Under the pieces are notes generated by a model. That model worked only from the letters and a program-made list of their open reading frames with translations, had not been told where the DNA came from and searched no databases. Below, in pieces: positions 1 through 13,320 of a DNA stretch of 64,000 bases. Numbering within the stretch: the stretch's first letter is position 1; each line of letters opens with the position of its first letter. A program made the translations under genes and the position numbers. The stretch is from Seriola aureovittata (lineage: Eukaryota > Chordata > Actinopteri > Carangiformes > Carangidae): NCBI RefSeq assembly GCF_021018895.1, contig NC_079383.1, forward strand, positions 20,627,853-20,691,852, read 5' to 3'.

Positions 1-1596
1 TTACTGCTCAATAAATGAGGATTTAAGAGTTACAGTTCTCAGTAAAATCTCATTCACTTCTGATGAGCTCTTCTGGTTGGATTATTAGAAAACACTTGAC
101 TTGTCTCATGGAAAGTGAAGGTTTGTTTGCAGCAGATTTATTAGTAGAGTTTTTTTTTTCTTTTCTGTTTGCAGTGTTATATCACATAGAAGTAAGAAGC
201 TATATATTCTTATCTGACAAGCACCTGTGTATTTGGTGTCATAAGTCTGGGCAGTAGTATAAATAACATGACAACAGCAATACCTACACAATAAATGTGT
301 GCAGTGTTACTGTGATAGGGCTGTTTATTCTGTGTCAGATACATTATACTTATTCTTTAGATTAGACTCATGTTTCTGACTTCTCAGCCAAACAAAATGT
401 GATTAATCATCTCCGTTAAACCTTAGTAGGGATGTTTGGAATTCATGACTTAAGTCAGATTTACAGTTTTCAATGAAATGCTTTTGGGTCCCAACACAGA
501 TGAGGCCAGCACTGACTTCAATACAATTTGAAGCTATGATATCCTGTAAGTTATACAAGTTGGATTGTATGTTAAGTTAGAAATACAGCTCATTTTACAG
601 TTACAGTTGATATGTTAGCGCACAGGTCATTCAAAAAGAAAAGACAAATCTGTGATATCAGTAAATGGAAAAGAAAAAAGGATCCAAACATGGCGTCTGA
701 GGTCAGGTGACCAGTCAGGAGTCGAACTGAGCAAAGGCCAGAAACAAAACTCTGGAGTCTTATTTCTCACCAAGTCAAAAGCCCATTATCGTTGTCTCTT
801 CGCTCTGTTATGCGCCCACTCTCCCATCTTTTTGTTTGCCATTTCTGACACATCGGATTGGACATCTGAGTTAGTGGGAGAGCTGTGTGGAGCTCACATG
901 GTCTCTGGGCCTTTGAATTAGAAAAGTGAAAAGCTGTTTTTGTTTGCTGTGGGAAACAACTATTTCTTTGGATTGAGTTTGTTCTCTTTGTTTCCAATTT
1001 AAAACAAGCAAAGCAGATAAAAACTGGATCAACTTGCGAGTCCCATTTAATGCAGCTGGCAAGGAGGATGAAGGAAGAGTGCTGTTACTTATATTAACAA
1101 AAAAAATAATTAAATCTTTCTTTTTGTTATGAGTGAAGCGCTGTTTTTTTAATCTCATGTTTGTCTAACAAAAACCTGCATTTATTTTGGAACTTTATGG
1201 TTCAATCAATACTTCATTTTCCTCCTCAGGGCAGTAAAAAACGAAGTGGAAGAAAAAAACTTCAGCATTTCATCTGTAATCATAGTCAAATAATCCTTTT
1301 TACCACGAAGACAGGAGCATTCATTCCTCATGAAGATAAAACACTGATTTTAATGTGGGTCATTTTTGACTCACTTCCTGTGAAAGGGACTAGGTTCCAA
1401 TGACTCATGCATCTAAGCGTTCATAGTGAGTACGCCTGTCACTGAAATTTCCTTTGTCCATGAAGAGAATTACGAGCTAAACTGCTCGTCTAACAGAATA
1501 TTGTTGTGCTCGCTGATGCAGGACTTCACATAAAATGAAGAATTAAACACTCAGAGAGCCATTGTGCTCCTTTAGTTGTTGAAAATAACTGCAGAA
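1..1596. other. Non-coding DNA, nothing recognised
   Basis: I see no gene, repeat family or structured RNA here. Open frames are short and lack domains. The stretch is AT-rich with several poly-T and poly-A runs of 7 to 9 bases. Confidence 0.6.
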
Positions 1597-1646
1597 TATA
1601 CATATATGTGTGTGTGTGTATGTATATATACATATATATTTATATG
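1597..1646. repeat. TA/TG microsatellite
   Basis: Alternating purine-pyrimidine tract mixing TA and TG steps (ATATACATATATG, then TGTGTG, then TATATACATATAT). It is imperfect, so probably old. It explains the Tyr/Ile/His-rich reading frame on the minus strand across it. Confidence 0.85.
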
Positions 1647-3334
1647 AATCATGATATTTGACTCAAAAACAGCTCTTTTGTGCATTATTTTAAAGGTTTT
1701 CTGTGACACATTAGTCCTGCAGCGAGTATGGAGAGAGTTACACTCACTTGCTGTCAAGATCTTGCAGTTACATTGAACATTAAATATGTGTTATCAACTG
1801 TCTAGCCTGTTGGGAATTTTCTTGCAGAGGAAGAAAAGGCCATTGGTTATGCTGCAACAAAGCTCCAAACAAACAACTCTCACATGGTGCAGCTGAGACT
1901 GTGTGTCCAGAAATATCCTGTTTTCTTTTTGAGATGGATAATTAAATTGAAACATAGAGAGTTCAACAGCCTTCGATTGAACTGACATGTTTCATCATGT
2001 AATTGTATGTCATATTAAATATCACAGGAAGAAACCTCCTTGGGGAATAATTAACCCGTAACCCCCATGTCTGACATCACACTAAGATAATGCATCAAAC
2101 TTACAGTATGTGGCGTTAAAAGTTTACACTGGACTAATTTGCTTTGTGCGTTTGCTGCAATTTTGCATGCGGATTGTTACGAAAATGTCGACTTTGTGCT
2201 CGCTCACACCCTGTAATAAATGTCACTTGAAGGATATCAATTAACCAACAGGCTCTGTCACCCCCAAACTCATACAGCTCTCTATCTGTATGATATTGAC
2301 CCACAACCTTTTGGAATAAATTGTTTCTTACTATGACCTGGGCCTGACTCCTGAACTGCGACGGCTCTGAACAGACTGTTTCTCTTCGAGGAGGACTCAC
2401 ATGCTCTAGTAGAAAAAGTAAATTTTTGTTAAACTCGATGGTGTGTTATTCAGTTTACATCAAATATTCATGTGCAGGATCTTTAAAGTTACCTTTAAGG
2501 CACTTGGACCAAAGCGTTAAACCCCCCAAAAAATGCATTTGTTGTCTTACATAATTAACAGTCATTCCGCACATGCCACTATTGGTTCCAGAGACATATG
2601 AGACACAGTCGTGCAAGTCACTCCCTATATGGACAGCTAAATGCAAATATAAATGCAAATTCATGTACAGCTCCCATTTAAGGATGATACAGGAGTAATG
2701 AAGTGTTTTCCTCTTCCTCATTCTGTTTGTCTCTTTAGATGAACTCCAGTGCAGCCCATCTGCACTGGGTTAATTAATCTTTTGGTTGCTTTGTAGGTCC
2801 AGAAGTAAAGAAAATCCATCTAAAGCATTCTGTCAAGTCTTCGTTTTACACCTGCTTGGGTATTCCATCACTGCAAAAAAAACAAAAAAAAACATTGGTA
2901 TTGTGCAACGTGCCGGCTGCTTGTATTTGCAGGGGAGAAAGGGAATGGTAATCAGAAGTTCAGGTAAACTTTGCAGAGCATACTTTAGATGGAAATGGCA
3001 AGATGCTTACATTGCTCCTTGCAGTACATGAGAATAGTCAGTCATGAGTCATAATTAAAAGAAAAACAGATTAAGCACAAAAGAAAACATATTCTAAATT
3101 GCTGTTGTTTTTGTTTTGCAAATGGCAGCAAAACAGAAGTGCCTTTTGTTTAAATTCACCAAAAACCCAAAAGACTGAACTTGGAAGTTCATAGAGCTAT
3201 TTGTTGTGTCACATGTTTGTAAAAACACAACAAGACTGTGTATCAAAACTAGCATGTTCAAATCTGAACACCAAACATTGAACATTAAACCTCAGTTTTT
3301 ATAGCAAACATCCGGCATCCGGATCTCGAAAATC
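1647..3334. other. Non-coding DNA, nothing recognised
   Basis: No gene or known repeat recognised. Several adenine-rich patches occur, for example around 2875-2895 and 3055-3090. Frames up to 88 codons are open, but none has domain-like composition. Confidence 0.55.
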
Positions 3335-3535
3335 AATTAGTCATTGAGATATTGAACTACGAACCACATGTCAATCTCATGGTAGCACTGGAGGGAAAGC
3401 CAAGGTGTTACCATGGTGATTTATCATCTGGAGACCATAAAAGTCTCCATGTGGCAAATTACATGGCAATCCATCACATAGTTGTTGGGACCAAAGTGGT
3501 GGACCGACCGAATGACAGGTCGGCACTGCCTTTCC
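3335..3535 (+). mobile_element. R1 interspersed repeat, 3' part
   Basis: Degraded copy of a repeat common in percomorph fish genomes, recognised from memory by ordered landmarks: TTGAGATATTGAACTACGAA, CTCATGGTAGCACTGGAGG, TCATCTGGAGACCATAAA, CATGGCAATCCATCACATAG and GGACCAAAGTGGTGGACCGA. The same landmarks appear in the same order and strand at 14887, 30326, 48061 and 49105. The class is uncertain; a non-autonomous element is likely. Open frames crossing it are not genes. Confidence 0.8.
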
Positions 3536-4588
3536 ACTAGCCATGACGTGAACCTGGCTAAACACTCTCATCATATTTCAGCTTCTCAGGGGGGAACGAT
3601 GACACAAACCCTCTCAGAAACTAATCCGAATGTGGATGGGACTTTGTCAAAATCAGCTTGAAGAGACTAACTATAGCGTGTTTTGAGATAAGCCATTCAT
3701 CACGGTAAACCTTTTTTTCTTGCTGTCTTTGTGTTAGACACTGTCTCACCATGATGCACAGGGAACAGGGAGCGGTGCATTTAAGGATGACATCTGAGAT
3801 CTGAAAGTCATTCAGTAGAAGAAAAGACCTACCACCTGCCAGATTTCCTGGAAAAAGAAAAAGAAAAAAAAAACCTGTTCACCAGTTGTTTAGATCTCCC
3901 TCAGACAGACGGATTGATGGAGAAATAACCTCCTTTAGGAAGGAGGATGTAATATTCCTGAAATTGAAAGCCAGTTCTGTCTCTTACTTTTTTATAAAAA
4001 TACAACCACGACCAAGACGGACAAAACTTCCTGCCACTAGACTTTGAATTGGATAATCACCAGTGCAATTGTGCAGGTGAACGTTCCTGTTGGGTTCAGT
4101 GAGAAAATTAACATGGAAAACAATCTGTGACGAAAGACCTTTTATTATTGTAATGTCACGTGCATCTCTAGTTGTACCTTTGTACTGAGCCATGGATTAA
4201 AGCGCTTCAGTCTATCAATCTAGTCTTTATAGTCGATGTACATTTCATTTTGCACTAGTTTTGGTGGAAAAAGAAGAAAGCTCAGTAATTTGTTGGCCAG
4301 CATTTTGCTGTCCAAAAGACTTGTGGTCTATTCAGTTAAATTAATAGACCTCACAGTGAGAATGTCTTACAGTGCAAATGTAATCTTTTGTCTGAGGGCT
4401 CAGTCTACTACAATTTTGGACTGAATCCAGTCCTGGACTTGATTGTCTTCTTTCTTACATGTTTTTTCCTCGACTGTAAACTAAAGAAATATAGTAGAAA
4501 TACCATAAATCCCAATACACAGCCCGCTCAAAAAGTGATCTGCATCTTTTTTAAAGTGTAGTCGCTGATGGTTGAAGAAGAGACTAAA
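3536..4588. other. Non-coding DNA, nothing recognised
   Basis: No gene or repeat family recognised. There is a purine-rich stretch near 3850-3872 and an adenine run near 4868 just beyond the next element. Confidence 0.55.
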
Positions 4589-4800
4589 TGCTCCATCCAT
4601 TCATCCATCTATCCATCCATCCACTTTCCTCTGCTTATCCGGGGCCAGGTCGCAGTGGCAGCAGGCTGATAAGCTTAGACCAGACATCCTTCTTCCGAGC
4701 AACTCTAATTTTCCGGCTCCTGCTGGAGAATCCTGAGGTGTTCTCTCTGAGATATACAATCTCTCCATCTTCCGTGTCTTGTCCATTCACCACTTTTCCA
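4589..4800 (-). mobile_element. LINE 3' end (L2/Maui-like), degraded
   Basis: Read on the minus strand, this ends in a GGATGGATGGAT-type tail (4590-4622 on plus is CCATCCATTCATCCATC). It is preceded by the phrase CCCCGGATAAGC (plus strand GCTTATCCGGGGCCAGG, 4634-4650). Further inland are degenerate matches to the usual fish LINE 3' region (CAGCAGGCTGATAAGC, TCCTGAGGTGTTCTC, ATACAATCTCTCC). This is the standard 3' end of a teleost L2-type LINE and its tail microsatellite. It is 5'-truncated, and no reverse transcriptase is left. Confidence 0.75.
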
Positions 4801-6170
4801 TTTTACTAACGGAATATAAGGTGTTAAAGTAACATCCAACCATTTTTGTGACCACAAAAGGGGCAGGAAAAAAAAAATCCAAATTAAGTTACAGCATCAG
4901 ATCCTTGGTACGTTAATGACTTGAGAGGCTCTTATTGTATGGCTTTTAAGTGAAACCTTACCTACTTATACATTCATCAGATACGCAGCAACATGGGAAT
5001 CCCTGTGAGTTATTTTCCTCGCCCAGTTGGCCAGTATTCACTCACCAACTTCTGGATGTTTGCTGGATGTTAAAATATTCCTCAGTGACATGTCAACGTT
5101 GGCAGCGAGGGCTGTGGGAGCTCATGAGCTTAGAGAAGCCCATATTGAGAGACTCGACCATATGGACCATCAAACAGTCAGATGAAAGCTTCAAAGCGCC
5201 CGCAGACCCATGGTGTTGATTCTCAGTGGGATCAACAACCACTAGTAACCATTCATTTTCATTACATCAGATATTTTATTCTGTGTTAATATATTATGCA
5301 CTTTCCAACCACGATGACATGGAATTCTGATGCAGTAAATCGCTCCGAAATTTCATTTTAAATGTCAGTGTAGGTCGCCCCTTTCTTTCCATGCGCACTG
5401 GTAGAAATGTCAAATTTAATACTGCACCAAAAACATCTTCAATGTTGTGATTTTCAGCAATCGGCAATCAAAAGAAAACCCATGTGAATTGCAAACTGTT
5501 TATTTTTTATTTTTTTGTCCCTGCGACAAACCTGTATTTTAATTTTATGAATTTCCCGATTTCATGCCCACGCTATGAATATTTAAGTTCAAAATTAGTT
5601 TAAGTGTATCCATGTGGGCATGTTGTCAAAAACAGTGGCACAACAGAAATCTAATATGAATAAGATTCAATGTGAATAAAGAAACAGCGAGGCCTCAGTG
5701 CACTCTGCATAATCCAGTAGTCCCAGAAGCTGCTCTGGGTTGAATGAGGTAAGGATCTGCATAGAGTTGTTAAATCAATTAGTCAGAGTCTGGCCTAATA
5801 ATTGCAATGTAACCAGATAACTTCCAGCCCAAAGAGCTTTTCCCAGCTCTTTCTCCATCTTTCTCTTTGGCTCTGTCATACTTACAGATATATGAAAGGG
5901 GCTGACTCTCAAAAGGGAGAGGGAGGGTGGCGGGAGAGAACGACGCAGATGTGTTATTGGTGCTGGAACATCAGGGCCAGTCTGTTAGGGCTGTCTCTCT
6001 CTGTCACAGTCTCAGCCACTTTCTCTGTTATCTGTACTGAACACATGTCCACCCGTGCTATTACACACTGACTGCTAATGGAGTATAAGACTGAGGTGGA
6101 CCTCCCATTCACTGTTGGCTCCACCGCTGGCTTTCTGACTCGACTGCGTTTCTCGGCCGCACGGAGACAC
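4801..6170. other. Non-coding DNA, nothing recognised
   Basis: No gene or repeat family recognised. It includes a T-rich patch at 5500-5520 and a purine-rich patch at 5910-5945. Confidence 0.55.
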
Positions 6171-6189
6171 AGAGAGAGAGAGAGAGAGA
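6171..6189. repeat. (AG)n microsatellite
   Basis: About 9.5 uninterrupted AG units. Confidence 0.9.
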
Positions 6190-6258
6190 CACAAAAATGC
6201 GTGCAAACAAGTTCTTGAAAATCACACATTTTCTATGAATTATAAATGTACCCTAGAA

Positions 6259-6323
6259 TTTTTTTTTTTTTCAAACATATGACAAAGTGTCCTTATTTTA
6301 CTGGTGGAGAAAAAAAAAAAAAA
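6259..6323. repeat. Poly-T (6259-6271) and poly-A (6310-6323) runs
   Basis: Two homopolymer runs of about 13 bases on opposite strands, 38 bases apart, which could pair as a weak hairpin. No element between them was recognised. Confidence 0.8.
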
Positions 6324-6615
6324 GATTACTTCCACGGAGACAGACGATGGACCGCTTTGCTAGAGGCAAAATAGCTCTAATAGAAATGGTAATGTTCTCC
6401 CTCTATCTGATCACGTTCGGTTTGAGATGCATTCTCTGGGTGGCAATTTGAGTTGTAGCGCTTTCCTATTTCCCTTCCTTTCTGTCTTTCTGGCTGCTTC
6501 TAATAACGCGGTGGGAGGCTGAGAGAGGACTGTTTAGAGGCTGACAGAAGAGCAACTCAATGAATTTCATGTCACTCTTTGATCTTTCAGGCCCTGCACA
6601 CATGGTTATGCATGA

Positions 6616-6640
6616 ACACACACACACACACACACACACA
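6616..6640. repeat. (AC)n microsatellite
   Basis: About 12 perfect AC units. It produces the Thr-His and Val-Cys runs in frames that cross it. Confidence 0.95.
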
Positions 6641-9600
6641 TGCTTGTGGGAGAGCACATTTATTGCCTCTAATCCCTTTCATGGTGCTGCTGGGGGCTAG
6701 AGCCCTGTCCCAGTATGTACTGGGCAGAGAAGTCAGAGAAATACCCCAGACAGGTTGTGAGCACATAAGAGGGCTAATAGAGATAAACAGACACATTCTT
6801 ATTTGCACGACTGTTTCTTTCTCTTTATGCGTCTTCGTTCTTGTACCTCCTTCGAATCCATGTTGTTGTACCGGGGAGGAAACACAAGAGAGTCATGCCA
6901 ACTTCACACAACTTTCCAGCCACAACTTTACATCGTATGAGACTTGTGTCACATTAAAGTCAAAAACTAGCATCAAACTGTTTTAAATATACATCTGCGT
7001 GTTAGCTTCTCTCGATCCACAGCCCACAGTCTAGAGGGGATTTATAGCTGTGCAGTGAGGAGCTACAAAGATACCATATGAAGACTGTGATAGGTCTGAT
7101 AATGGCCTCTCCTGCTTATTTGCTGATGGAGATTGTGGATAGTGTAGACTACGGTGGCCCTGAGAGCTCAACGCACTGCAACTTGACAAAACACAAACAT
7201 ATTGCAAAGCAAATTCAGAAAACATCTTTATCAATTTAACGACACGGAAGCGTTTCTACGGGACACTAAAAAATGATGAACCTGGCTGGGATGCCTTTGT
7301 TGTTCAATGCTTTGTGACTTTCTAAGCTAAAAGCGTTGGGCAGTAAGTGTGTGTGGGGATTAGGTTAGATGCATTGTAATACATCCATGCAAGTGAGTCC
7401 CATCGTGGTTCATCACTTTTCAGTGTCCCCTGGAAACACTTCCCTTGTCGTCTGTGCTACTTGCAGAGCGTTTGTTTGTTTGGTTGCGTTGTGAGTATTT
7501 GCGGTGTTTGTGTTTTCAAATTGATGAAGATGTTTTGTGAATTTGTTTGCGTTTTGTTTATTTGCATGTAAGTGCAGCGCGCTGAGCTCTCAGGGCCGCC
7601 GTAGAAGACAACATGAAGCAAGTTGAAGAAAGGCTCCTTAATTCTCTCCTTTTTCAAAAACACATCCAACAAAGACATTACAACTGCAAAAGCTCTGCCT
7701 GCTGCAATTGTCACTCTGTATTACAGTAAAGGAGAAAGCACAGACACATTGATTGCACAGCAGTAGTCTCCTATTCCAAGTAATGCAACAAAACCGTACC
7801 TTCCCATGTGCTCTGTGTCACAAAGAGAATTAAAGAAACAGAAAAATAAAATTACTTTGGGAAATATAATATATTATAGATATATATATGAGTGTTGACT
7901 GAAACCTGAAAAGTACATGCTGCAAGACTATTCCAGTCATTTTCAGCCATTTAAAAGCTTATTAAACCTGGTGGTGATGTTAATCAGAGACAAATTACAT
8001 GAGAATAGAAATGGATTTTTAAATGAGAATAATTTCACTGAGGAGCTGTCTCTTGCTTGTTTTTTATGAGTATTGTTTAGTTTTTTGGGGCGTATTATTC
8101 ATGTTGCCATTATAGTTCTTGCATATCAATTTATATTAAGGGCACTTTTCTGCCCTTTCCCGTTATGTGAGCCAAATAAACCACATGAGCATTTGTTTGT
8201 TGTTGTCTATATATTTGTTCGGATACTCTAGTTGTTTTCAACACACCCAACATGGTTGACAAGTTCATTGAAATCAGTCAATTGTTATCAGCTTCCTCCT
8301 GATTGGCTGCTGTTGATTGCCTGAAGGACTATTTAAGTCCCTAGAGTCAGATGCTCCGTAAGATGCACTGATGATGATGATGGTCACAATCTTTTCCCAA
8401 TTTAACACCACAATAAGAATTTTTTTTGTATTTGAAAATCCTCTTATTCCTTTGTCAGTGTGTGGGCTTTTTGTCAATATGATGAGCCTCCATACAGGAG
8501 ATTAAAAAAAAAAAAGAAAGAAAAGAAAAGCTGTTTGTTTTTAGAAAGCAGCTTCATTTTGGTTGTTTTCTTGTTTGCAATCGGTTCCAGTAAACGTCTG
8601 CTAATCACCGCAAATAAAGAAGGATTTGAAGAGAATCATCATCATAGAAGATCATGCGGCATCACATCCATCACACTGTTTCAGAATTATATTTCTGTGA
8701 CAGAGAGACCACAGGGGCCAATTGCACTAAACAAAAAGAAGACTTGGCGGCTGACAGTGACCAATAAGCACCACTGCACTCTCGGGCTGAACCCTGTGTC
8801 CATTTAATCTGGTGTTCCTCACTTTCTTATCACCCTGCAGTACTGGCTCAGCATGCACACAGAGATCTAGAAAACCCCATCAAGAAGTTCATGTTTTACA
8901 CAAACTTTCCAATAGTTGTCAGACTTTATCAAAAGAAAAAAAAACAGAGAGAGAAAGAAGAGAGATGACTGTAGAAAAAGACAAAGAATACTGGATCTAT
9001 ATGTCTTATTTGGTGGGGTCTGAGAGATAGCAAGAATTTAGTGTGAGACCAGGAAATGTGAGGAACTGGGATGAGAAAACAACCAACTACTGGGAAATAA
9101 GCCGAATAAAAGTTACAAGAATAGATGTACTATAAATACTTTCAGCTGCAGTGACCTCTAATTAGTCGACTCTGCCGGGGGAATGTGAGAGAAATGCAGC
9201 TCGGGGGTCAGAGGAAGGCCTAATCCTTCTCTACAATGAATGCACTGCCAAAAATCAATAGTAAGGCCATTGTATGAAATTTCTCAACAACTAACTATTG
9301 GTTACCTTCAGATTATCTTCAGGCAAAACAACACGGCTCATACAATATTTATTATGATGTATTATACAACGTTTTGGGCCAGACATTTGAGCTTGAGGCT
9401 GCTTTTGTTTTCTCCCTTGGTGTTAATTCATCCAGGCTGTAGCAGAGCTGTTGGCTTTTCAGACAAGCCTGAAGAGTTTTGGACATTTCAGGTTGTTTCC
9501 ACCCAATGGCAGGAAATCAAATCTCACACATTATAATTAGATTCAGCAGGAAGGAAAGTAAGTTTCATAGAATTAAGTCATCAATTAGCACTCCGAAGCA

Positions 9601-11914
9601 AGTCCTATTATTGTTTTCAGCGATTTTAAACACATCTGGCGTTGAGCGCATTGACAGCTGATTCCAGGGACAGCTGCTGAGCCAATCAGAGCTTTGTAGG
9701 AGGCATAAAGAAAGGGGTCATTATCTTGTGGCAGGGTGAGAGGAATAGCATCAGAAACATCACCAAGACAACCATGGAGGAGATGGAGGCAGCTACACAG
9801 GTTGTTTTTAAATCATTTTACAGAAATTGCAATCAACATGTACATACATTAAAAATCAATTGAGTGACAACTTGTGTGTGAAAGTGGTCGATAGTATTGA
9901 AATATCACAGTTCCCCTTAGTGCTACAGAGCATTTTAGCATCTTTTGGCTCGTTGGTTTTTGTTTTCCTGCTCGCAACTTTACTGTTTTGGTTCAGTCTC
10001 GCTGCTTTCATCCGTAGGTTATTTGTGCTGATATAACTAAAGATAATTTGCTAAAGCTAATGGGTTGCTAGCTGTGTTATTACTGGCCAATCAATTGACA
10101 TTTTTCCCACCATGAAATGTGAACAAATCAATGAGTTGTGACGTACATGTCACAAAACTATGACTCATCATCATGAAAGCATGATCAGGAAATGAAACGC
10201 ATTAAAAGAAACATTTTTGAATTCAAGGTTACCAGCCTTCCTGTCACAAAACAGCTGCAAAGGATACACTTTGTTCTTCTCTGTTACCCATTTTCTGTTG
10301 CTACAAATGCAACTTGGTTGGAACAATTTTAACATGTGCCAGTGACTCAGAGAAATCTCCAGAGACAGAGGAGGAATAATTACCACTTCTATTCCTGGGT
10401 GAACAGTAAAGCGGTCGTTCAGGAATCCTCAAGTGGCCCACCAGTGCTGAGAGCCAACATGTTCAAGCTTTAAATATGATAAGGAAGCAATTGATTTGCA
10501 TGATCCACTTATGATGTTCAAACTGGGTACGCTCTGAAACTCAAGTCACTTTGGGACTGAAGTGAATGCATTTCTTTCCTCTGCAGAGAAATTAATCAAC
10601 CCTTTGTATCTTGTCTTTTTAAAGAAAAAGCACAGGGAAAAGAAAAGAGAGCAGTACTTTTCACTTTATCAGTTACACTGTACGTACATTGCTGTTGTAA
10701 CACACACTCTAAATGGTGCTGAAGACTAAAGACAACTCAACGGATCAATTGCAGATTGATTTCTGTCTGTGGCAAGTACACTGTCTTTTCAGAGGCACGT
10801 TTCCATGAATAGAACATTTTCATCACGCTGATTAGGAGAATGAATAATAGTTCTAAAGCCTTCCATGTGATGATTGTCCCAGACAGTTGTCCTGTTTGAA
10901 TAAATGAATCAGATCAAAGTTGTGTCCCTGGCGATGGGAACAGCGCATGCATCAGCCACAGACTCGCTTTCTCCTTGGGGAGGGGAAGTGGCCATTAGTC
11001 AAGAAAATGATTTGATCACTTCTGTCAATGACAGCGTAGTGAACGAGCTCGTTGCATCACTGAGCAGCGCGAGGGGCATTAGCCTCGATCACATTCGTTT
11101 TCTCGGGAGGCTTTCAAGTTTACTTTGCAGACCAAGAATAGCAGCTCTTGTCGTTGCATTAATGGCTGAAGTTTCAGTCTGGTACCTTCTGTCTTTGTAT
11201 CTAAGTGTAACGCTGCATCAGTGGCTGCAGCCCACGTTAAATGTCTGAAGAGGCCCAACAGACATAAGTACACGCTTGTATTTCATTTAAAGTTTAGCCT
11301 TGAAGCTAAAAGGCCTCTCAGTTACTGGTTAATGGTGGAATGAGCGTCTTTCTAATCAATCCCTGTTCTCTTTGGTTTTTGTTGCAGTTGCCTACATTTT
11401 TTTTTCCCACCGACCAGATGCTTCATTCTGGTTTTCCAAAGCCTGTTTTGAAAATGAAAACTCCATGTGCGGCACAGCACCAAACACCAACTGAGGCAGC
11501 GTTAAAAAATTCAGAGCACTGCCACCACCCCGCTCTCACAGCATTCAGAGCTCGATCGTTTCTCTGAGTGAAAAGTCAGAATCATTTTAAAAATGCATCC
11601 TTGTTGGTTCGAGGAAGCTGTGGTGAAATGGAATAGCTGTGGTTTGGTTTTCATCCAGCATGAGAATTTTTGACCCTTGCCTTCTCCAACATAAGCTGTG
11701 CATGCAGCAGCTTTTGCAGAATGCCGCCCCCCCTTGCTGCGTCTCCTGGTGCTCTAATGGCTGAAAAATAGTTGTGCAGCTTGTTTGTTTGTCTCAATCA
11801 ATGCTAGCAAACACAACATTACTTCACCAACTATTTCTGCCATGGGCTAAGCTGATAGCATCATTAGCTATTGGTGGTTTATAAGATTTACAGCAGGACA
11901 CGTTGAAATCTGAG
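6641..11914. other. Non-coding DNA; mostly unassigned
   Basis: Over 5 kb with no gene recognised and no repeat family I can name. Minor items are an A/G-rich tract (AAAAAGAAAGAAAAG) at 8503-8529, a purine patch near 8935-8965, and a TATA-rich patch at 7868-7890. Frames up to 115 codons are open but have low-complexity or random composition. Confidence 0.5.
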
Positions 11915-12492
11915 CAGTTACGGGAAAAAACACTTCCTCGTTCTCTTGCCAGACATTAGATATCTGTATCATATCTGTGCGTTAAATATGAAGCTAGCAC
12001 TAGGAAACCGTTAGCTTAGTGTGAAGAAGCTAAACTAAAGTGTTTGTATGGGCATAGGCATATTTTGTTACTTTAGCCAAGCTAGCTTTCCCCCCCTCTG
12101 TTTTCAATCTTTGTGCTAAGCTAAGCTAACCTAGCTATATATGAGGGTGGTACCAATCTTCTTGTCTCACTACCTTCCCCTCTAAAGCTCACTAATTAGC
12201 ACATTATATATAATTTGTTTCCACACAAAAACTGAAGTGTGAAAAGACAAGACAAGCTAACTGTTACCTTGCTGTAGGCTCGTATTTAATGGTCAGATCT
12301 GAGTGGAATTTAGGTTAAGCAGCGTCCTGGGTTTGAATGCTGTCTCTCCCACTGCCCTTATCCCATCATAATGAAGCCAAAAATGACTTAAAAAATATAT
12401 GTGGCCTCAAACCTCAATCTGACTCTCTGCAAAAATAAAAAGGTAATAAGCATATTTCTCAAAATATCACAGTATTCCATTATTCCAAAGGC
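11915..12492 (+). mobile_element. R6 interspersed repeat with inverted ends
   Basis: Copy of a repeat widespread in percomorph fish. Landmarks in order: TTCTCTTGCCAGACATTAGA, GTTAAATATGAAGCTAGCA, TTAGCTTAGTGTGAAG, AAGCTCACTAATTAGCACAT and ACAAAAACTGAAGTGTGAAA. The right end (12448-12492, TAAGCATATTTCTCAAAATA) resembles the family's opposite terminus in reverse. This suggests an element with inverted ends, as in a non-autonomous DNA transposon. A reversed partial copy lies at 44293-44437. Confidence 0.65.
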
Positions 12493-13320
12493 TTCCACAC
12501 CTTTTTAAATGGTTGATCTTTCTTCGGGAGAGATGAGTCAACAAATGATTAGTTTCCCATGTAGTCAGGCAGATGACCACGAATTAACTCGGCTGTGAAT
12601 TCCCCCGCAAGCTGTCGTCATTCGTGTGTCACATCGCTGCTCAGGATGCGGAAGTTGACCTTCTCATCAAGACGGAGGCACACAATAAAGGACAAGAAAT
12701 TGGTGTACCATTAACACGGCCCGGCCTCTACGGGCTCCAAATCAATAGGGGGAATATCCTTTTATGATAGAGCCCCGGATGATTTACTGTCCCCATAAAT
12801 GTGCTTTCAGTGATATTGCAGAGCTCAAAGGAATTTAGCGCAGCATATATTCCAAATGAATTGTCTATCAGAAAAAATCACTTAACCCCCGTGAGGGTTT
12901 GAACTGCGATAAAGGCCTGGCTGGTGTGTGCAGGGGATGAGGCATCTATCAAAGCGTTCGGACATTTGCTCATTGGTGAAACAGACTCATTGTCACATAA
13001 TTCACAATTTAAAACAAATGTATTACAACCACAAATCTTTGTGGCGACAGTTTTATTTAAATTATGTTCTGCTGATAAAAAGGTATTAAATATTAATATA
13101 ACATAATAAATTAAGTAATGATTTCCCTCTTTCTCTTGTGCACATGCCAGCAACAGAAAATCAAGGTAGAGAGATGTATAAAGGCGAGACTGTAATAGCT
13201 AATGATGTATGCCATTAAATATAGGAACACAGATGAACCATTAGCACCTTTTTGCCACTAAACTTTATTGTCTAATCCTCAATCTCCCTCCGGCTCTGTA
13301 GTTTCAAAAGTTTATGAAGT
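12493..13320. promoter_or_regulatory. Candidate conserved non-coding block
   Basis: Low-repeat DNA of even composition with many AT-rich homeodomain-like cores (ATTA, TTTATG), short GC-rich islands (ACGGCCCGGCC near 12716) and no simple repeats. By eye this texture is like vertebrate conserved non-coding elements, but conservation cannot be judged from one sequence. Open frames of about 90 codons on either strand have no domain features. Confidence 0.25.

Noticed and set aside
6259..6323. Hairpin RNA formed by the poly-T and poly-A runs
   Set aside because: Only homopolymer pairing with an unpaired 38-base loop; no microRNA-like stem.
6579..6986. 135-codon plus-strand open frame
   Set aside because: Built around the (AC)n tract; no recognisable protein.
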